A program made the translations under genes and the position numbers. Below the pieces are notes generated by a model, which worked only from the letters and a program-made list of their open reading frames with translations, had not been told where the DNA came from and made no database searches. From Anadara kagoshimensis (Eukaryota; Mollusca; Bivalvia; Arcoida; Arcidae): DNA of 64,000 bases. Shown piece by piece: positions 12,501-22,989 of the stretch. The DNA lies in contig CM037857.1 in the NCBI GenBank assembly GCA_021292105.1, positions 36,371,581 to 36,435,580 on the forward strand, in the 5' to 3' direction. The stretch's first letter is position 1. Every line of letters starts with the position of its first letter.

Positions 12501-15500
12501 GATTTTAAATAACAGTACACAGTAGCGGACCTAAAAATTATGTAAAAGATACGGTCTATTTTTTCGTTGACGCAAAAGAACGAGCTTGGGGGTCTGAATT
12601 TTTTTTTGAAAAGTAGCATGAAATCCTGTAACTTTCTGCAATCTGAGCAAGTAATACACGTGTAAACATAATAACATAATATCATTAGCATAAATAAGAA
12701 GGAGTTTTCAACCCCCAGAACCCTTCTCTGGGTCCGCCACTGGTACATGGGAGTATACAGCCTTATGTTTACGTACGAATTAGTAACGGCAATTTGTGGC
12801 GTCCATACATCATCCTCAGTGACCCTGATACTTGGAAGGGATGAATAGGTTGAATTACTCAACCAATGTAACCTTGGATCAATCCATGACTGCAAAAACA
12901 AAGAACCAAAAACAAACGTACTAATACACGGCAAAAATACAATCTCAAAGTAAAGTAAAAACTTTGAAACCGGCAAATTAAGTTATACACGCAAACTTCT
13001 TCTGGAAAGGTAAGCATCTCCTGTTTAGCTAGCAACACCCACCACGTGATTTTCTGTAGAAATGGACTTTCTACAGGTATCATTATTGAGTGGTACTATC
13101 GGTTCCGTTGGTAGTTGTCAATACGAACAAACTTTTCCTTTCTTCAGATATATCCATTGAGTTAGTTATGAAGGAACCTTCAATGTGGCACCTCCATATA
13201 CATGTTGTCAATCAGACCACTAACATGCAAGCCCCTTCGGTATATCAACACTTACATAATTGTTTGTTAAACTCAAATACAAGTTTATGTCCTAAATATG
13301 AATTATTTTATTCATGTATTTCAATGCTTGTCGAACCCTTATATGTAGGAACTACGCTATATGTAGTAACGCCGTTATATGTAGTAAAAATCTCCGCCAT
13401 ATGTAGTAAGGACACGTTATATGTAGTAACATTTAAATAACGTGACCTAGCAGTTACTACATATAGCGTACAAAAATGTTACTACATATAACGTGTCCTT
13501 ACTACATATGGCGGAGATTTTTACTACACATAACCTGCCCTTACTACATTTGACGTACATTTCTTACTACATATAAGGGTGTTATTACATATAGCGTAGT
13601 TACTACATATAGGGGTTCGACAATGCTTCTTTAAATGTATCCACTCGTTATTAATTACAAAAGAACACAATGTTCACCCATTATATACATGGAGTTGTTC
13701 GTCCATGGGCAAAGTTTGTCGTATACAAAAATACAAACGCTTGTCATCCAATTAATATCAACCAATTTGGACCAGTAGTTTTGGAGGAGTTGATTAAAAT
13801 GTGAAACGTATATTTATGACGGACGAAGATTGGTGGCAATACGTCATCTGAGCCTTTGGAGCAGGCGAACTAACAATTCAAACGTCTGTGGTTTGTCCAA
13901 ACAAGCCAATTATACCACCTGCACTCAACACCACGACATTTACTTGTGATCTGTCCAAATTATATATATATAAGGTTTGCTGCGATGTTAATCTGCGAAA
14001 TTCGGGCCATTGTGTTAGCGCTTAGTAAAAAGAATCACCATGGGTACAAAAAAGAGAGAAAAGGAACTAAAAATACCGTAAACAACTTTGTTAAGAATTA
14101 TATGTAAGAAGAATAAATTGACAGATCGCCGGCTACGCCCACTATGTTCCGACAAAGGGTCGACATGCTTGAATCACACGCAAAACGAAAGAAAAATCGG
14201 CCTGAATTGTGCGGGTTGATGACGTCAGTAACACCAGAAAGTCATTAGTTACCGTGACGCTGCTTTGGTACCGTGGTGGCTGTCAGTGTCGGAACAATGT
14301 GGGCGTGGCCGGCGATACGTCAATTATATAATTGATTGAATGAGGTTTACGTCCCAGTTAAAAATATTTCAGACATCGAGACGTCAGCGGCCATAGGTTC
14401 AGTGATAGAAAAAATTTACCCTTGCAGTGCGCTATAGGTAATGTGCAGAGAGGGTTATTTACGAGCAATGTCTGCCGTGACACTGGGCATAGGTTTTTAA
14501 GGTATCTTAGAAAGAGTCCAGTGACTTTTGTTTCTTAATGGCGAAAGAACAGACATTAGCTTTACAAGTATTGGTCAGACCATGACCGGGGTTCGAACCC
14601 AATACATCCCACATACAAATGGAGCATTGTACCAACTGAGCTACCGTAGTGATGCGCAAAGAATATAGAGGATCTTGCATGAGTGTTTATACAATATTGA
14701 ATTTATTAAACGAGTTGAATAATTTTTTATGCAACGAGCCTTGGCGAGTTGCATAAAACATTATTCAACGAGTTTAATAAATTCAATATTGCATAAATAC
14801 GAATGCAAGATTCTATTTATTATATAATCCCATAAAAACGGGATTTTCGTAGAGTTAAAACTTGTCTTCTCATTATAAGAAAACAGCTGATTGACCGAAA
14901 CACAACAAGTTCGCGTAAATGTGTACATGCGCCAAAACAATAGTCTGTCCGCAGGATACAAAAACAAAACAAACATTTTCAATTTAAATACAATGTATCT
15001 TCTTTTTAGAAGAAACGCACAAAAGTATCAGCTTAAATTAGAAGCAGCAAACAATGTCAAATGAAACAAACAACTGTGAACTAGGTCAATTGTATGACGT
15101 CACTCTGCAATGACTTTTATGCTTTTATGACGTCACACTCATTCAATACGATTTTTATTGTATGACCGTATTATATACAATTATAGCATTTCAGTGAGTG
15201 CGATATGATGTTTTATCGGCAAAGAAAAGCAATATTGGCCGAGGCCGTAGGCCGAGGTCAATATTACTTTTCTTTGCCGATAAAACATCATATCGCACTC
15301 ACTGAAATGCTATAATTGTTTTATTACATGTAAATTTATTTTAAAAATGTTATTTTTTACTAATAAATTGTTCCGACACTGGCCGCCATCATGGTACCAG
15401 AGTAGCGTCACGGCAACTAATGACGTTCTAGTGTCTGTGACGTCATTAAATGACGCAATTCATTATTTTTGTCTTCAATTCAAGTTTCCAACGATAGATT

Positions 15501-18500
15501 TGATTGGCTTAGTGCAATATGATGTTTTATCATGTTCCAGAGTGCAATATGATGAAAAACGGTGTTGCGCGTGCAAGTAGTTTAACCAATCAAAACAAAG
15601 ATCTCAGAGTAAAATCATATCATAATGTAATAACATGGATTATTGAGTAGATTATATAATAAAAACTGGTATAATATAGGTTTTATATTTTATATCTGAA
15701 GACATTATCGATGTAATGTAAATAATAATGTACTATTGATCATGTCATGATGACATGTGAACTTACCAAACTAAAAAAGAAGGATGCTTGATCATGTCAT
15801 GATGACATGTGAACTTACCAAACTAAAAAAGAAGGATGCTTCCATTGTCTCCGTCTTCATGTCCTACAAATAATAATACATGTTAACTAATTGAATATAA
15901 TAATATTTTACAATATCAATATTATTCAAGGTCATTCTCTAGGTAAAAAGTTTCTATAAATCGAGGATTTTTGTTTCAAAACTAATTCGATGTTTGAAAA
16001 GTTTTCAAATAATTTTTTACAAAAATGTAATTAACTGGCATCCATTAATCAAAATATGTTTAAGAGCATCTAATTCAAAGACGCTTTTAGTTTTGATTAA
16101 ATGTTCAAATCTATGCCTAATTGAAAGACAAATATACCTCCCCCCACATCTCCTACGGGGTCCACATATAAGATTTGATTCCATGACTTTTACCTTTGAC
16201 CTACATACCTATATTTGGTATGCAACACATTAGGCCGTTACCACAGTATTTTTGATAAGTTTGATGTCTCTGTGTTCAGGATTGCCCTGGATATATCTGC
16301 AATGTTCCTTTCACATAATTTAGATAACACACATGGCGGGTGTAGCTAGCTAAACAGGCGGTACTTACCTTTCCGGGACACCCGGTCTAACTTGCCTGGT
16401 GGAAGTTCACGTGTCTAATCTAACTTGTAAGTTCCAAAGTTTTTACTTTGCTTCTTAAAATTCCTTTGAGAGATGTTGAAGTCATGGGGCACATTTTGAC
16501 AAATTGTGAGAAACAGAGTGTGCCCTATATACTCCATGCACTTTGGTTACGGGGGTATCAAAATAGCTGCATAATTTATTGCGCACACTTTCCCCAGCAA
16601 ACTCAAAATGCTTAGGCTCCTTGATAAACTTAATTAGATAAAATTAAGTGTTAGGTTGTCCGGGAATAAATAAATATGTTTCTGATCAATTCTAAATCAC
16701 TTTTTAATAAAGAATTTAAAGTTAATATTCTTAATAAATATGACTGGCTTCATTCTAGTTAAAATTTTTTAAAAAATCACAACATTTGATTTCACATTCA
16801 GCTTACAACATACACGTTTTGTTAACAGTTAAATATTTTTTGAACCACATTTGATTTTACATTCACGTTTTGTTAACAGTTAAAAATTAAAAAATCACAT
16901 TTGATTTCACATTCACCTTACAACATTATGTTTTATTTTAGATATTATGAAGCGAGTTCAGACCAATAAGCATATAGTGTGCCATTGTTCCTAAGGCATC
17001 CTTGTTTATGCCTTTAGCTGACTTTGTAATTTACTATTTTAACAATTTATATTATTGGATATTTTTGACGTCTAAAAGTTCCATGTTCCTTTCATTCTCA
17101 ATTTTTTATTACACTCGTTGCGAGTGTAGACGGTGTAACAAAAGATGTGTACCCTTTCGAAACACCCGCGCCATTTTCGCTTTTTAAGATGTCGCTGTCT
17201 GTGTCCATGTTCAGTGCAACTGACAGTTACTGTTAGATAAATTTATACCATGTACAAGTAGCAGTAATAGTGATGTCATTCAGATTTATATTTTTGTGTC
17301 GATGACCCAAACAATTGACAGTATTACTTATGACAAATATAGATATACATTAGGACCAAAAACCGATAAATTAAATTATTCAAAAGGCACAATCTCACTA
17401 CATCTCTATTGCACTAAACAGTAGATTTCTACAGTAAGGGAATAAAACCAACGACTTTAATCTGAACAAACTTTGCGATGGAACCTAAAAGCGAAACACG
17501 AAACTAGAAAATAAAACTGAATTCTGTAGCCGAGACAAAAAATGTTTGATGGAGATAACAGGAACTGTTCAAAAAGTTTCGCACTAAACACTTTGGCATC
17601 TTGGGGTTCTTTTTCTACATACGATTAACATATGTGGTCTTACCAGTTTGGACAGCGTATAAAACGTCATTGTAACATTGACTTCAACTCCATTATCTGG
17701 CGGGGTGTGCCTGTGGTAAGAATTTGTAGTAAATATCTGAGTTCGTAAGGCGTTTTCTAAGTCATAGTCATACGCTCCCTTTGCGGTATTGATAAATAAG
17801 GCTAAAAATAGAAAAACATTGAAAGTAAAAATTTGGTAAAAGTTATCTGTTGAACTTGCACTATATATATAGTTTTGTATAGAACATTAATTCATGATTC
17901 TGGGGTAGATGATACGCTATTTGTGAAACAAATGATCTTGTTTATCATATGAATTGTATTCAATTATTAATATTTACAATACCTTCTTAAAATTCTATGT
18001 AGCAAATCTGGGACATTCGGCAATGACACACGCTTTATCACATACATTATGCGTATGAATACACCTAAATTTAAGATGGAGAATTCCCATGACAATATAT
18101 ACACCCGGGTTTCTAACAAATTCAACATTTAACAGTTGTAATTTGACAATTAATATGAATTTGTAACTTTGATTGTCAATTCGAATAAAATTTTATGAAA
18201 TGTTCTTTTGTTTTCAGCGTACTATTTTTTAAACCGCCCACTTGTATTATTTCACATCATCAATGAGTAGGCGGGAATTATCTTGATTGACATATTGGCT
18301 GTTCCCAGAATTTTTACATTGCCGACAGATTTGGTATTTTCCTATTTGTAGGACGCAATCGAGAAGTTTGTAAAAAGAATGTTAAGAAAAATATTGTAAA
18401 TATAATAACTGACTTTCTTAAGTCAATTCTTAATTATTAAACCTGTTTAAATTTTGCAGTACTAGAAGGTCATTTCGGAATGGAATTCCTCATCAGTGTC

Positions 18501-19599
18501 TTCAGATCAAATCATGGAAATCAAAAATAGTTTGTGATAATGAAATGAGCAAAATAGAGAGACCAAAATTTATTTGAACACATCCACCTTGAGCAATATT
18601 CGTGAAATATTCTTTTTGGCGATGATGGCGATATACCTGTAAATCCATTCGACAAATCGAGACAGAAATCACATTTCCAATTTTAGTCTCGATTAATTGA
18701 TGGAATCTCTTCGCCGAAAAAACCTTCTTACGTCACATGTCCCGCCCCTTGTAAGTATAGTTCTGTTTTACAGTAGGAAAATTTCTTAGAGTGCCGAAAG
18801 AGGCAAAAATCAATGGGTTTTCTTTATCATGCATTAAAAGATAACTTCTAGGAACTTAAAACCGATTGATGCATGAGACGATGTCCTTTTTTGAAAGTTA
18901 GCTAGCGACTAACGTATTACAGACTTACTAATTGGCCGAGTTGTGACAAATGTTTGCACATTGCGAAAATTAATTGAACAAAAAATATTTGGCATTATGT
19001 CATTAATTAAAATTTGGAAAAAATGTTCAGTCACTTTTGATATGATATTCCGAAAAAAGATAGCAATGGCATTTTCGGTTGAAAATAGATAAATATAATT
19101 TAAGAACAATGAAATCTGCCTTTAAAGGTCACCTAAGGGAACCAGTAGTGGCCTCTATGGGTAGGAGACCGTTATAAAGAGGTTAAATTAACTTAAGTTA
19201 AGAGCAAGTATGATAAAAATTACTGGCCTTTCAAAGCTGAATGCCCTTATATAGAGGAGGCCGTTGAGGCAGTTCGACTGTATCTGGAATAAATGTTCTT
19301 ATTAAAAAAACGAGACTGCGCTAACATATATACATTGATTCATTGATAAGCACGACATAAATATTTCTTTTTTGGATGTTACACATAATTCTTAATTTTT
19401 GTCGCAAAATTGCAATACATACCAACATCAAGGTTGTCCTATGGAAATAAAACACTTCAAGTTTCTAATAGTTCCAGACACTGTGATTCCTTAAAAGTGA
19501 CTGACTAAACATCTATAGGTCGCTCCGATTAATGAAAAATAAGTATAAAATATACTTACATATAAATATGAAATGTACCAGTTTAACATAAGTTCCCAT
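9143..19599 (-). CDS. Nicotinic acetylcholine receptor-like Cys-loop channel subunit, six exons
   Basis: Predicted pentameric ligand-gated ion channel subunit acting in the plasma membrane. Coding exons on the minus strand are 19560-19599, 17644-17801, 15819-15863, 12777-12889, 11533-12068 and 9143-9561. All are bounded by GT/AG with matching phases, giving 1311 nt or 436 residues plus TGA. Residues 1-22 are a signal peptide. The ligand-binding domain contains SWIDPRLHW (82-90) and the Cys-loop CESNPTYYPFDTQSC (153-167), with the loop B Trp at 174. TM1 is about 235-256. TM2 is about 263-285 and begins GEK, typical of cation channels. TM3 is about 299-320 and TM4 about 410-431. The intracellular loop is short and carries a cysteine run, CRCCCC (351-356), which may be palmitoylated. 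There is no vicinal Cys pair in loop C and no loop A Tyr, so it is a non-alpha type subunit. Glycosylation sequons occur in exons 2, 4 and 5. The exact ligand is unknown. Length is normal for the family. No coding break is seen. Confidence 0.92.
9524..10152 (-). repeat. Tandem duplication of the exon 6 acceptor, second copy split by an insertion
   Basis: The ~80-bp segment 9524-9606 (start of exon 6, acceptor and flanking intron) recurs as 9607-9660 plus 10125-10152. Both copies contain the 'cttttgtag' acceptor and 'CGGTTTACCTGATATG'. The second copy is interrupted by about 460 bp ending in a hairpin. Using the distal acceptor would open a short frame ending at a stop before exon 6, so it is a decoy or truncating site. 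Confidence 0.8.
9662..10127. mobile_element. Insertion containing a palindromic foldback (hairpin 9990-10127)
   Basis: Inserted within the duplicated acceptor region. Its right part is an imperfect palindrome with arms of about 60 bp, 'agggttattaaactgata' against 'tatcagttcaataaccct', and a short loop rich in 'gcactcgcaagctcgtgc'. The left part contains TGACGTCA-like motifs. No coding capacity. Foldback-style MITE, superfamily not determined. Confidence 0.65.
11127..11506 (+). repeat. SINE family B, full length, 12-bp TSD
   Basis: tRNA-derived head ('gtggcctaatggataag' A box, 'gagttcgagtccc' B box), a 250-bp body, and a tail ending 'gcgacgttaagcaac' with an (AACC)n run. It is flanked by perfect TCATTGTATATA repeats at 11115-11126 and 11507-11518. 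It lies antisense in the receptor gene, next to the exon 5 donor. Confidence 0.92.
11533..12068 (-). CDS. Receptor exon 5: Cys-loop, TM1 and TM2
   Basis: 536 nt, acceptor 'cattttag', donor 'gtaagt' at 11531-11532, ending phase 1. It carries the Cys-loop, the pre-TM1 RRRP, TM1 and TM2. A SINE sits 14 nt into the downstream intron. Confidence 0.96.
12520..12742. mobile_element. hAT5-like MITE, 223 bp, 5-bp TSD
   Basis: Ends are 'cagtagcggacc' and the reverse complement of 'cagtggcggacccagag'. It is flanked by GTACA at 12515-12519 and 12743-12747. The 'cagtggcgga' terminus with a 5-bp TSD resembles hAT5 elements; the longer element at 57460-59867 has the same ends and also a 5-bp repeat. It starts 30 nt into the intron after exon 4. 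No coding capacity. Confidence 0.65.
12777..12889 (-). CDS. Receptor exon 4: SWIDPRLHW and loop A region
   Basis: 113 nt, acceptor 'ttttgcag', donor 'gtacgt', ending phase 2. It encodes SWIDPRLHWLSNSTYSS and then DDVWTPQIAVTN, the WTP(D/Q)I motif of the family. The split Ser codon is completed by the first G of exon 5. Confidence 0.92.
12950..13075 (-). repeat. Retrotransposon 3'-end fragment (RTx family)
   Basis: Resembles, reversed, the 3' UTR following the reverse-transcriptase tail at 45014-45310: 'gtagctagctaaacaggagg' and 'agttccaaagtttttactt' blocks. Diverged; within the intron upstream of exon 4. Confidence 0.7.
13330..13620. mobile_element. Foldback MITE built of 'tatatgtagtaa' units, 8-bp TSD
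   Basis: Large palindrome: each arm carries several copies of the motif 'atatgtagtaa' (reversed 'ttactacatat') separated by short unique pieces such as 'aaatctccgcc'. Ends are 'gtcgaaccc' and 'ggggttcga'. Perfect CAATGCTT repeats at 13322-13329 and 13621-13628 are the TSD. No transposase. Found in the intron between receptor exons 3 and 4. Confidence 0.9.
14116..14325. mobile_element. MITE family M1, about 210 bp, 36-bp TIRs
   Basis: Left 'aattgacagatcgccggc' mirrors right 'gccggcgatacgtcaatt', and the match continues through the 'ttccgaca' block. Contains TGACGTCA near 14220. A second copy at 54752-60865 is split by the CACTA element, so this copy shows the unoccupied site. Confidence 0.82.
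14333..14662 (-). repeat. SINE family A copy, minus strand
   Basis: Begins with the reversed 3' end ('gtttacgtcccagtt') and ends in the reversed tRNA-like head ('accaactgagctaccgtag', 'ggggttcgaaccc'). Diverged by many substitutions. Confidence 0.85.
14660..14822. repeat. Long hairpin (foldback) element
   Basis: Arms of about 70 bp: 'attgaatttattaaacgag' against 'gtttaataaattcaat', with 'gcaacgagccttggcgagttgc' at the loop. Abuts the head end of the preceding SINE. No coding content. Confidence 0.8.
15177..15319. mobile_element. Hairpin element family H1, full palindrome
   Basis: Near-perfect arms of about 65 bp: 'ttatagcatttcagtgag' against 'ctcactgaaatgctataa', with 'ggccgaggccgtaggccg' at the tip. 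The adjoining 15320-15640 segment with TGACGTCA near 15437 belongs to the same larger repeat, since both recur together at 37445-37850, where the right arm of the hairpin is mostly deleted. Confidence 0.82.
15737..15840 (-). repeat. Perfect 52-bp tandem duplication of the exon 3 donor
   Basis: Two identical 52-bp copies (15737-15788, 15789-15840) each hold the last 22 nt of exon 3 and the 'gtaagt' donor. Lack of divergence implies a recent event. The extra donor at 15765-15766 would add 52 nt with an early in-frame stop. Confidence 0.93.
15819..15863 (-). CDS. Receptor exon 3: 45-nt micro-exon
   Basis: Encodes DMKTETMEASFFFSL, phase 0 on both sides. It supplies the conserved segment between the first strand and SWIDPRL. 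Acceptor 'tttgtag' at 15864-15865, donor 'gtaagt' at 15817-15818. The last 22 nt and the donor are duplicated in tandem in the following intron (15737-15840). Confidence 0.88.
16228..16450 (+). repeat. RTx retrotransposon 3'-end fragment
   Basis: Shares 'ggccgt..cacagtatt', 'gtgtagctagctaaacagg' and 'gttccaaagtttttactttgc' with 45240-45480. A further diverged copy of part of it appears at about 17040-17160. Both are 5'-truncated non-LTR retrotransposon tails within the receptor intron. Confidence 0.75.
16770..16930 (+). repeat. Short direct repeats, about 70 bp, three copies
   Basis: 'catttgatttcacattca' and 'cgttttgttaacagttaaa' blocks recur three times with indels. No function suggested. 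Confidence 0.7.
17644..17801 (-). CDS. Receptor exon 2: start of ligand-binding domain
   Basis: 158 nt, acceptor 'tttttag' at 17802-17803, donor 'gtaaga' at 17642-17643. It encodes 52 residues including YDLENALRTQIFTTNSYHR and PPDNGVEVNVTMTFYTLSKL, the first helix and strand pattern of Cys-loop receptors. It carries an NVT sequon. Confidence 0.9.
19120..19290. repeat. Dispersed repeat, copy 1 of 2
   Basis: Shares 'gaaccagta' and a 'gacagttcgactgt'-like end with 21728-21900, whose ends ('acagtcaaacctgtctata' and 'cttatacagaggtggccag') are roughly inverted. It lies just downstream of receptor exon 1, on the minus strand. Probably a decayed MITE. Confidence 0.5.
19560..19599 (-). CDS. Receptor exon 1: start codon and signal peptide
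   Basis: ATG at 19599-19597 opens MGTYVKLVHFIFI, then a phase-1 donor (gtaagt) at 19559-19558. The split codon becomes Ser and joins LFINTAKGAYDYD of exon 2, giving a hydrophobic signal peptide followed by the mature N terminus. An alternative upstream ATG in another frame (near 19697) runs into the intron and does not join in phase. Confidence 0.8.
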
Positions 19600-20229
19600 G
19601 TTGTAGAATCTGTGAGAATCTTCTGCGAATCAATTTTGGTCCCAACAACATAACACGAAATATTAATTAGACGAAAACGGATTAAGATTAGTCGCATGAT
19701 TTTTTTATAATTGAGAACATTTTAATGCCTGTCCATTAAAACGGTTTGTTTAACAGATTACGGGTTAAGCCCGATTATGAATAACAAATAAGTATGTCCA
19801 TACTGCAGGCCTTATAGGTTAAGCCCTATTGTCAATTGTGTTCAAATAGGGGTTAAGTTATGATCATTTAGGTTGAATATATAGTTCTGTGTATTACAAC
19901 AGCCGACGAACAATGACGTTGATCTGTATCAATATTATTTTTATTTGCTTTGTCAATCAAAATCAGTCAATTAGTTTTTAGCGGGCAAACATCAACATTG
20001 AAATCATAATCACCAGAGATATTACATTTTTAAATGTATATATAGTATTATTTTTGGCATTTTAAAGATACTTGTAACATACACCAGAGTTAACATTTTT
20101 CGAATTTTAATTTGTCGTTTAAAAAAATCTGAAGGACTTTTTCAATAGTCTAATAACTTTTTTATTTTTACTTCTATTATATTATAGAAAATGCATTGGA
20201 TTTTCAAATATTCTCACCGAGTTGGGTCG
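19600..20229. other. Upstream flank of the receptor gene
   Basis: Must contain the 5' UTR and promoter, but no motif is decisive. Three 'gggttaag' stretches (19760-19860) recur around imperfect palindromes. No other coding exon is seen here. Confidence 0.4.
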
Positions 20230-20560
20230 AGTTGAATAATAGTGTTTAACGTCCCGGTTCAGAATATTTCACTTATATCGAGACGTCGCCAGGTATAGGC
20301 GAAGGTGAAGAAATTTTGCCTGTGCGTTGCGCAAATGACATTATACAGCGGGGTTCTTTATCGTGCCAAGCCTACCATGACACGGGATCTCGTTTATTTT
20401 AAGTTCCCATCCGAAAGAACAGGGACTTTTATTTCGTAATGCCGAGTGCTTGGCTTGTCACTACCCACTTTCAAGTCTTGGGTCGACCTGGTGGGGAATC
20501 GAACCCACGACCTCCCACTTACGGAGTGAGCACTCTACCACCTGTGCTACCGCAGTGGTA
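20230..20560 (-). repeat. SINE family A copy, minus strand
   Basis: Full-length: starts with the reversed 'gtttaacgtcccgg' end and finishes with reversed B box 'gggaatcgaacccacgacc' and A-box region 'ctgtgctaccgcagtgg'. Confidence 0.88.
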
Positions 20561-20730
20561 AATATTCTCAACGAGGTATAGATTGTGCATCACATTTTTA
20601 TAGAGTGTATATGCGACTTACCTTTTTCCATTAGGCTTACTGAAAATTTAACTTTATTTACGCTGTCAAGATCAATGGCAGTCTACTGTGTATTATGCCT
20701 TCATGAAGGACCATTAAAGGGCAGTCGATA

Positions 20731-20985
20731 GTAATTAAATGTCTTAGGGCTAGTATGCAGGGGATCGTGGGTTCCAATCCCGGTCGGGGTCAAAATTTGA
20801 AAATTGAAGTGCATGGCGAAACTAAGCACCGACAGGCGTGGCACAATAAAGAACATTGCACATTGCTCTGAGCGTACTGCAAATGTCAAAATTTCCACCA
20901 CTTCGCCTATAGCTTGTGGCGTCTCGATATAAGTGAAATAGCCTTGACTGGGACGTACACCCCAATTCAATCAATCTGAGAACCA
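20731..20985 (+). repeat. SINE family A-like copy, variant head
   Basis: B box 'gtgggttccaatcccggtc', then a shortened body lacking the 'gttctttcgcc' part, ending 'cttgactgggacgta'. Internal deletion or a subfamily. Confidence 0.75.
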
Positions 20986-21051
20986 GTTTTATCAAGATTT
21001 TTTAAAGTTTTTGTTTTGATAATTGCACTTTACATAAGATTAGACAAATGA

Positions 21052-21052
21052 G

Positions 21053-21114
<62 letters not shown>

Positions 21115-21135
21115 TATTATATATATATATATATA
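21052..21135. repeat. (AC)n(AT)n microsatellite
   Basis: About 17 AC repeats followed by AT repeats. The open frames across it are low-complexity artefacts. From 21140 to 22160 I see only the dispersed repeat copy at 21728-21900 and AT-rich DNA. Confidence 0.95.
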
Positions 21136-22164
21136 AACAGACACATGCACACACACATTTTTATCATCAGCGTTTCGAAGAAAGAGGGGAATATATATTA
21201 TATTCGAGTTTTCGTCCTTCCTTCCTCCCGTACGTCCGCCCGAAATTCTCGTCTGTTCTAATTCTCGACAATTAAGAAGAACTATTTTACGAAACTTGGT
21301 GCATAGCATTAATACTGATAGGAGATGCACATGTCTTAACCAATTTTCCTGAGAGTTGTTACTCTTTGGACATAAGTGCAAATCACAAAAAAGAACCTGC
21401 TGGCGGAGACCATAATTCGCTGAATTCGTTTGTCTGATTTTTAATCAAAATGAGTGTCAGATTTATGCTCAACCGAAATTTGTTCTAGTTCTAGTCAAAA
21501 CCACCGGAGGTGATACCTGAGGTTTATATACATAATATATATAATATTGCGATTAAAACAATGTATAGAATAGAACACAATAATATGACATTATAACAGA
21601 AAGTCAAAATTATGTTTAAAGAGCCACAGATTGTAACTTAAACGAAGTCGTTGAGGTTTTAACCACACAACTAGACACTTACTCCAGTGTCCGTCTGATG
21701 AACAGTGTATAATATATATACAGGACAAAGTACAGTCAAACCTGTCTATAAAGCCACCCAAGCGAACCAGTAAAAGTTACCTTTATGGGCAGGTGGACTT
21801 TATATACAGGCTAAAATAATATGAATAACGAACAATTGGGATACAATTCTAGTGACCTTTATAAGCAGGAAACCCTTATACAGAGGTGGCCAGTCATTCA
21901 CGTCTATAATGTTTTAATGATTTTGCTTTTTGTCTGTTATTGTTGTCACTTAAATAATTAAAACAAATCTCACAAATATATATGTAAGCAAGTAACTTGA
22001 TTCTATTTTTTTAATAAGATGCAAATTGTAAAAACATTTTTAACATTTTGGCTGATATTAATTTAGTAATGGACTTTTTAATTCAACATTTAAAGCAGTA
22101 ATGAAAAGAAAAATATTTGTTACTCGGATAATTATCTCTTTTTTAATAGACCAGAAATCATTGC

Positions 22165-22421
22165 TAATGGTTATCGATTAAACCGCCTACACCGTTACAA
22201 AACAGAATTTGTAAATATTGTGATATTTTAGAAGTTGAAAACGAACAACATGTTTTAATTAATTGTCATTCTTATAGCGATTTAAGGTTTTCACTTTTTA
22301 ACTCATGTAATAGTATAAATTCCAGTTTTAATGATTTTAGCCCTTTGGATAAGTTAAATTTTATTATGTCCTGTAACGTTGCTGAGGTCCAACAAAAACT
22401 AGGCATCTTTTTATTTAATAC
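22165..22421 (+). pseudogene. Older LINE, C-terminal fragment (5' part of split copy)
   Basis: Open frame with RICKYCDILEVENEQHVLINC followed by HSYSDLR, the Cys-Cys-His-Cys zinc-binding tail seen at the end of many non-LTR retrotransposon polymerases. It is 5'-truncated and interrupted at 22421. Sequence continuing it resumes at 27287. Confidence 0.75.
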
Positions 22422-22989
22422 CGTATAGCGGGTTATTTTGGCGGGGCTAAATTTTGGCGTTTTTGACAAAAAAAAGTTGATTGTAAATTTTGGCGTATTT
22501 ATTTTAGCGATTTAAACATGACTCTGACAAGTTTTTATTTTGACGATTTTTATTACAATAAAAAACTGCTTTTAAATTCACAGTGCTATCTCGAAGTTTT
22601 TAAACTTCGTTTGTAAATAAAATGTTGAACTTCGAACAGCAAATCTATCGATATGAACAGTTCATTTGAATTAAATAAATTTGGTTGAAAGTAAAAGTAA
22701 ATAACAACAACTGATGATATAAAACAAACTTACTTTATTTTCGTTATAATACAGAGCACATGGCCGGTAATTAATAATCACCGGAACTGCCGGTAATACA
22801 CATTGCCGTGCGCATTCCAATGAAATGTAAATAACAGAATATGAATATTTTATGATGAGATAAAAAGTTAATCATCTGGCGTGGACTCGGGTGTTTTACC
22901 GATCACGCACCTGTGGGTCGTAATTGGATTAAGAGATTATAATAATAATAGTTTATTTGCATAAAGTATTAACAACTTGTAGCAATAAT

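Noticed and set aside
13090..13440. 116-residue open frame
   Set aside because: Ends inside the foldback MITE; no domain.
21040..21381. Open frames across the (AC)n(AT)n run
   Set aside because: Low-complexity translation only.
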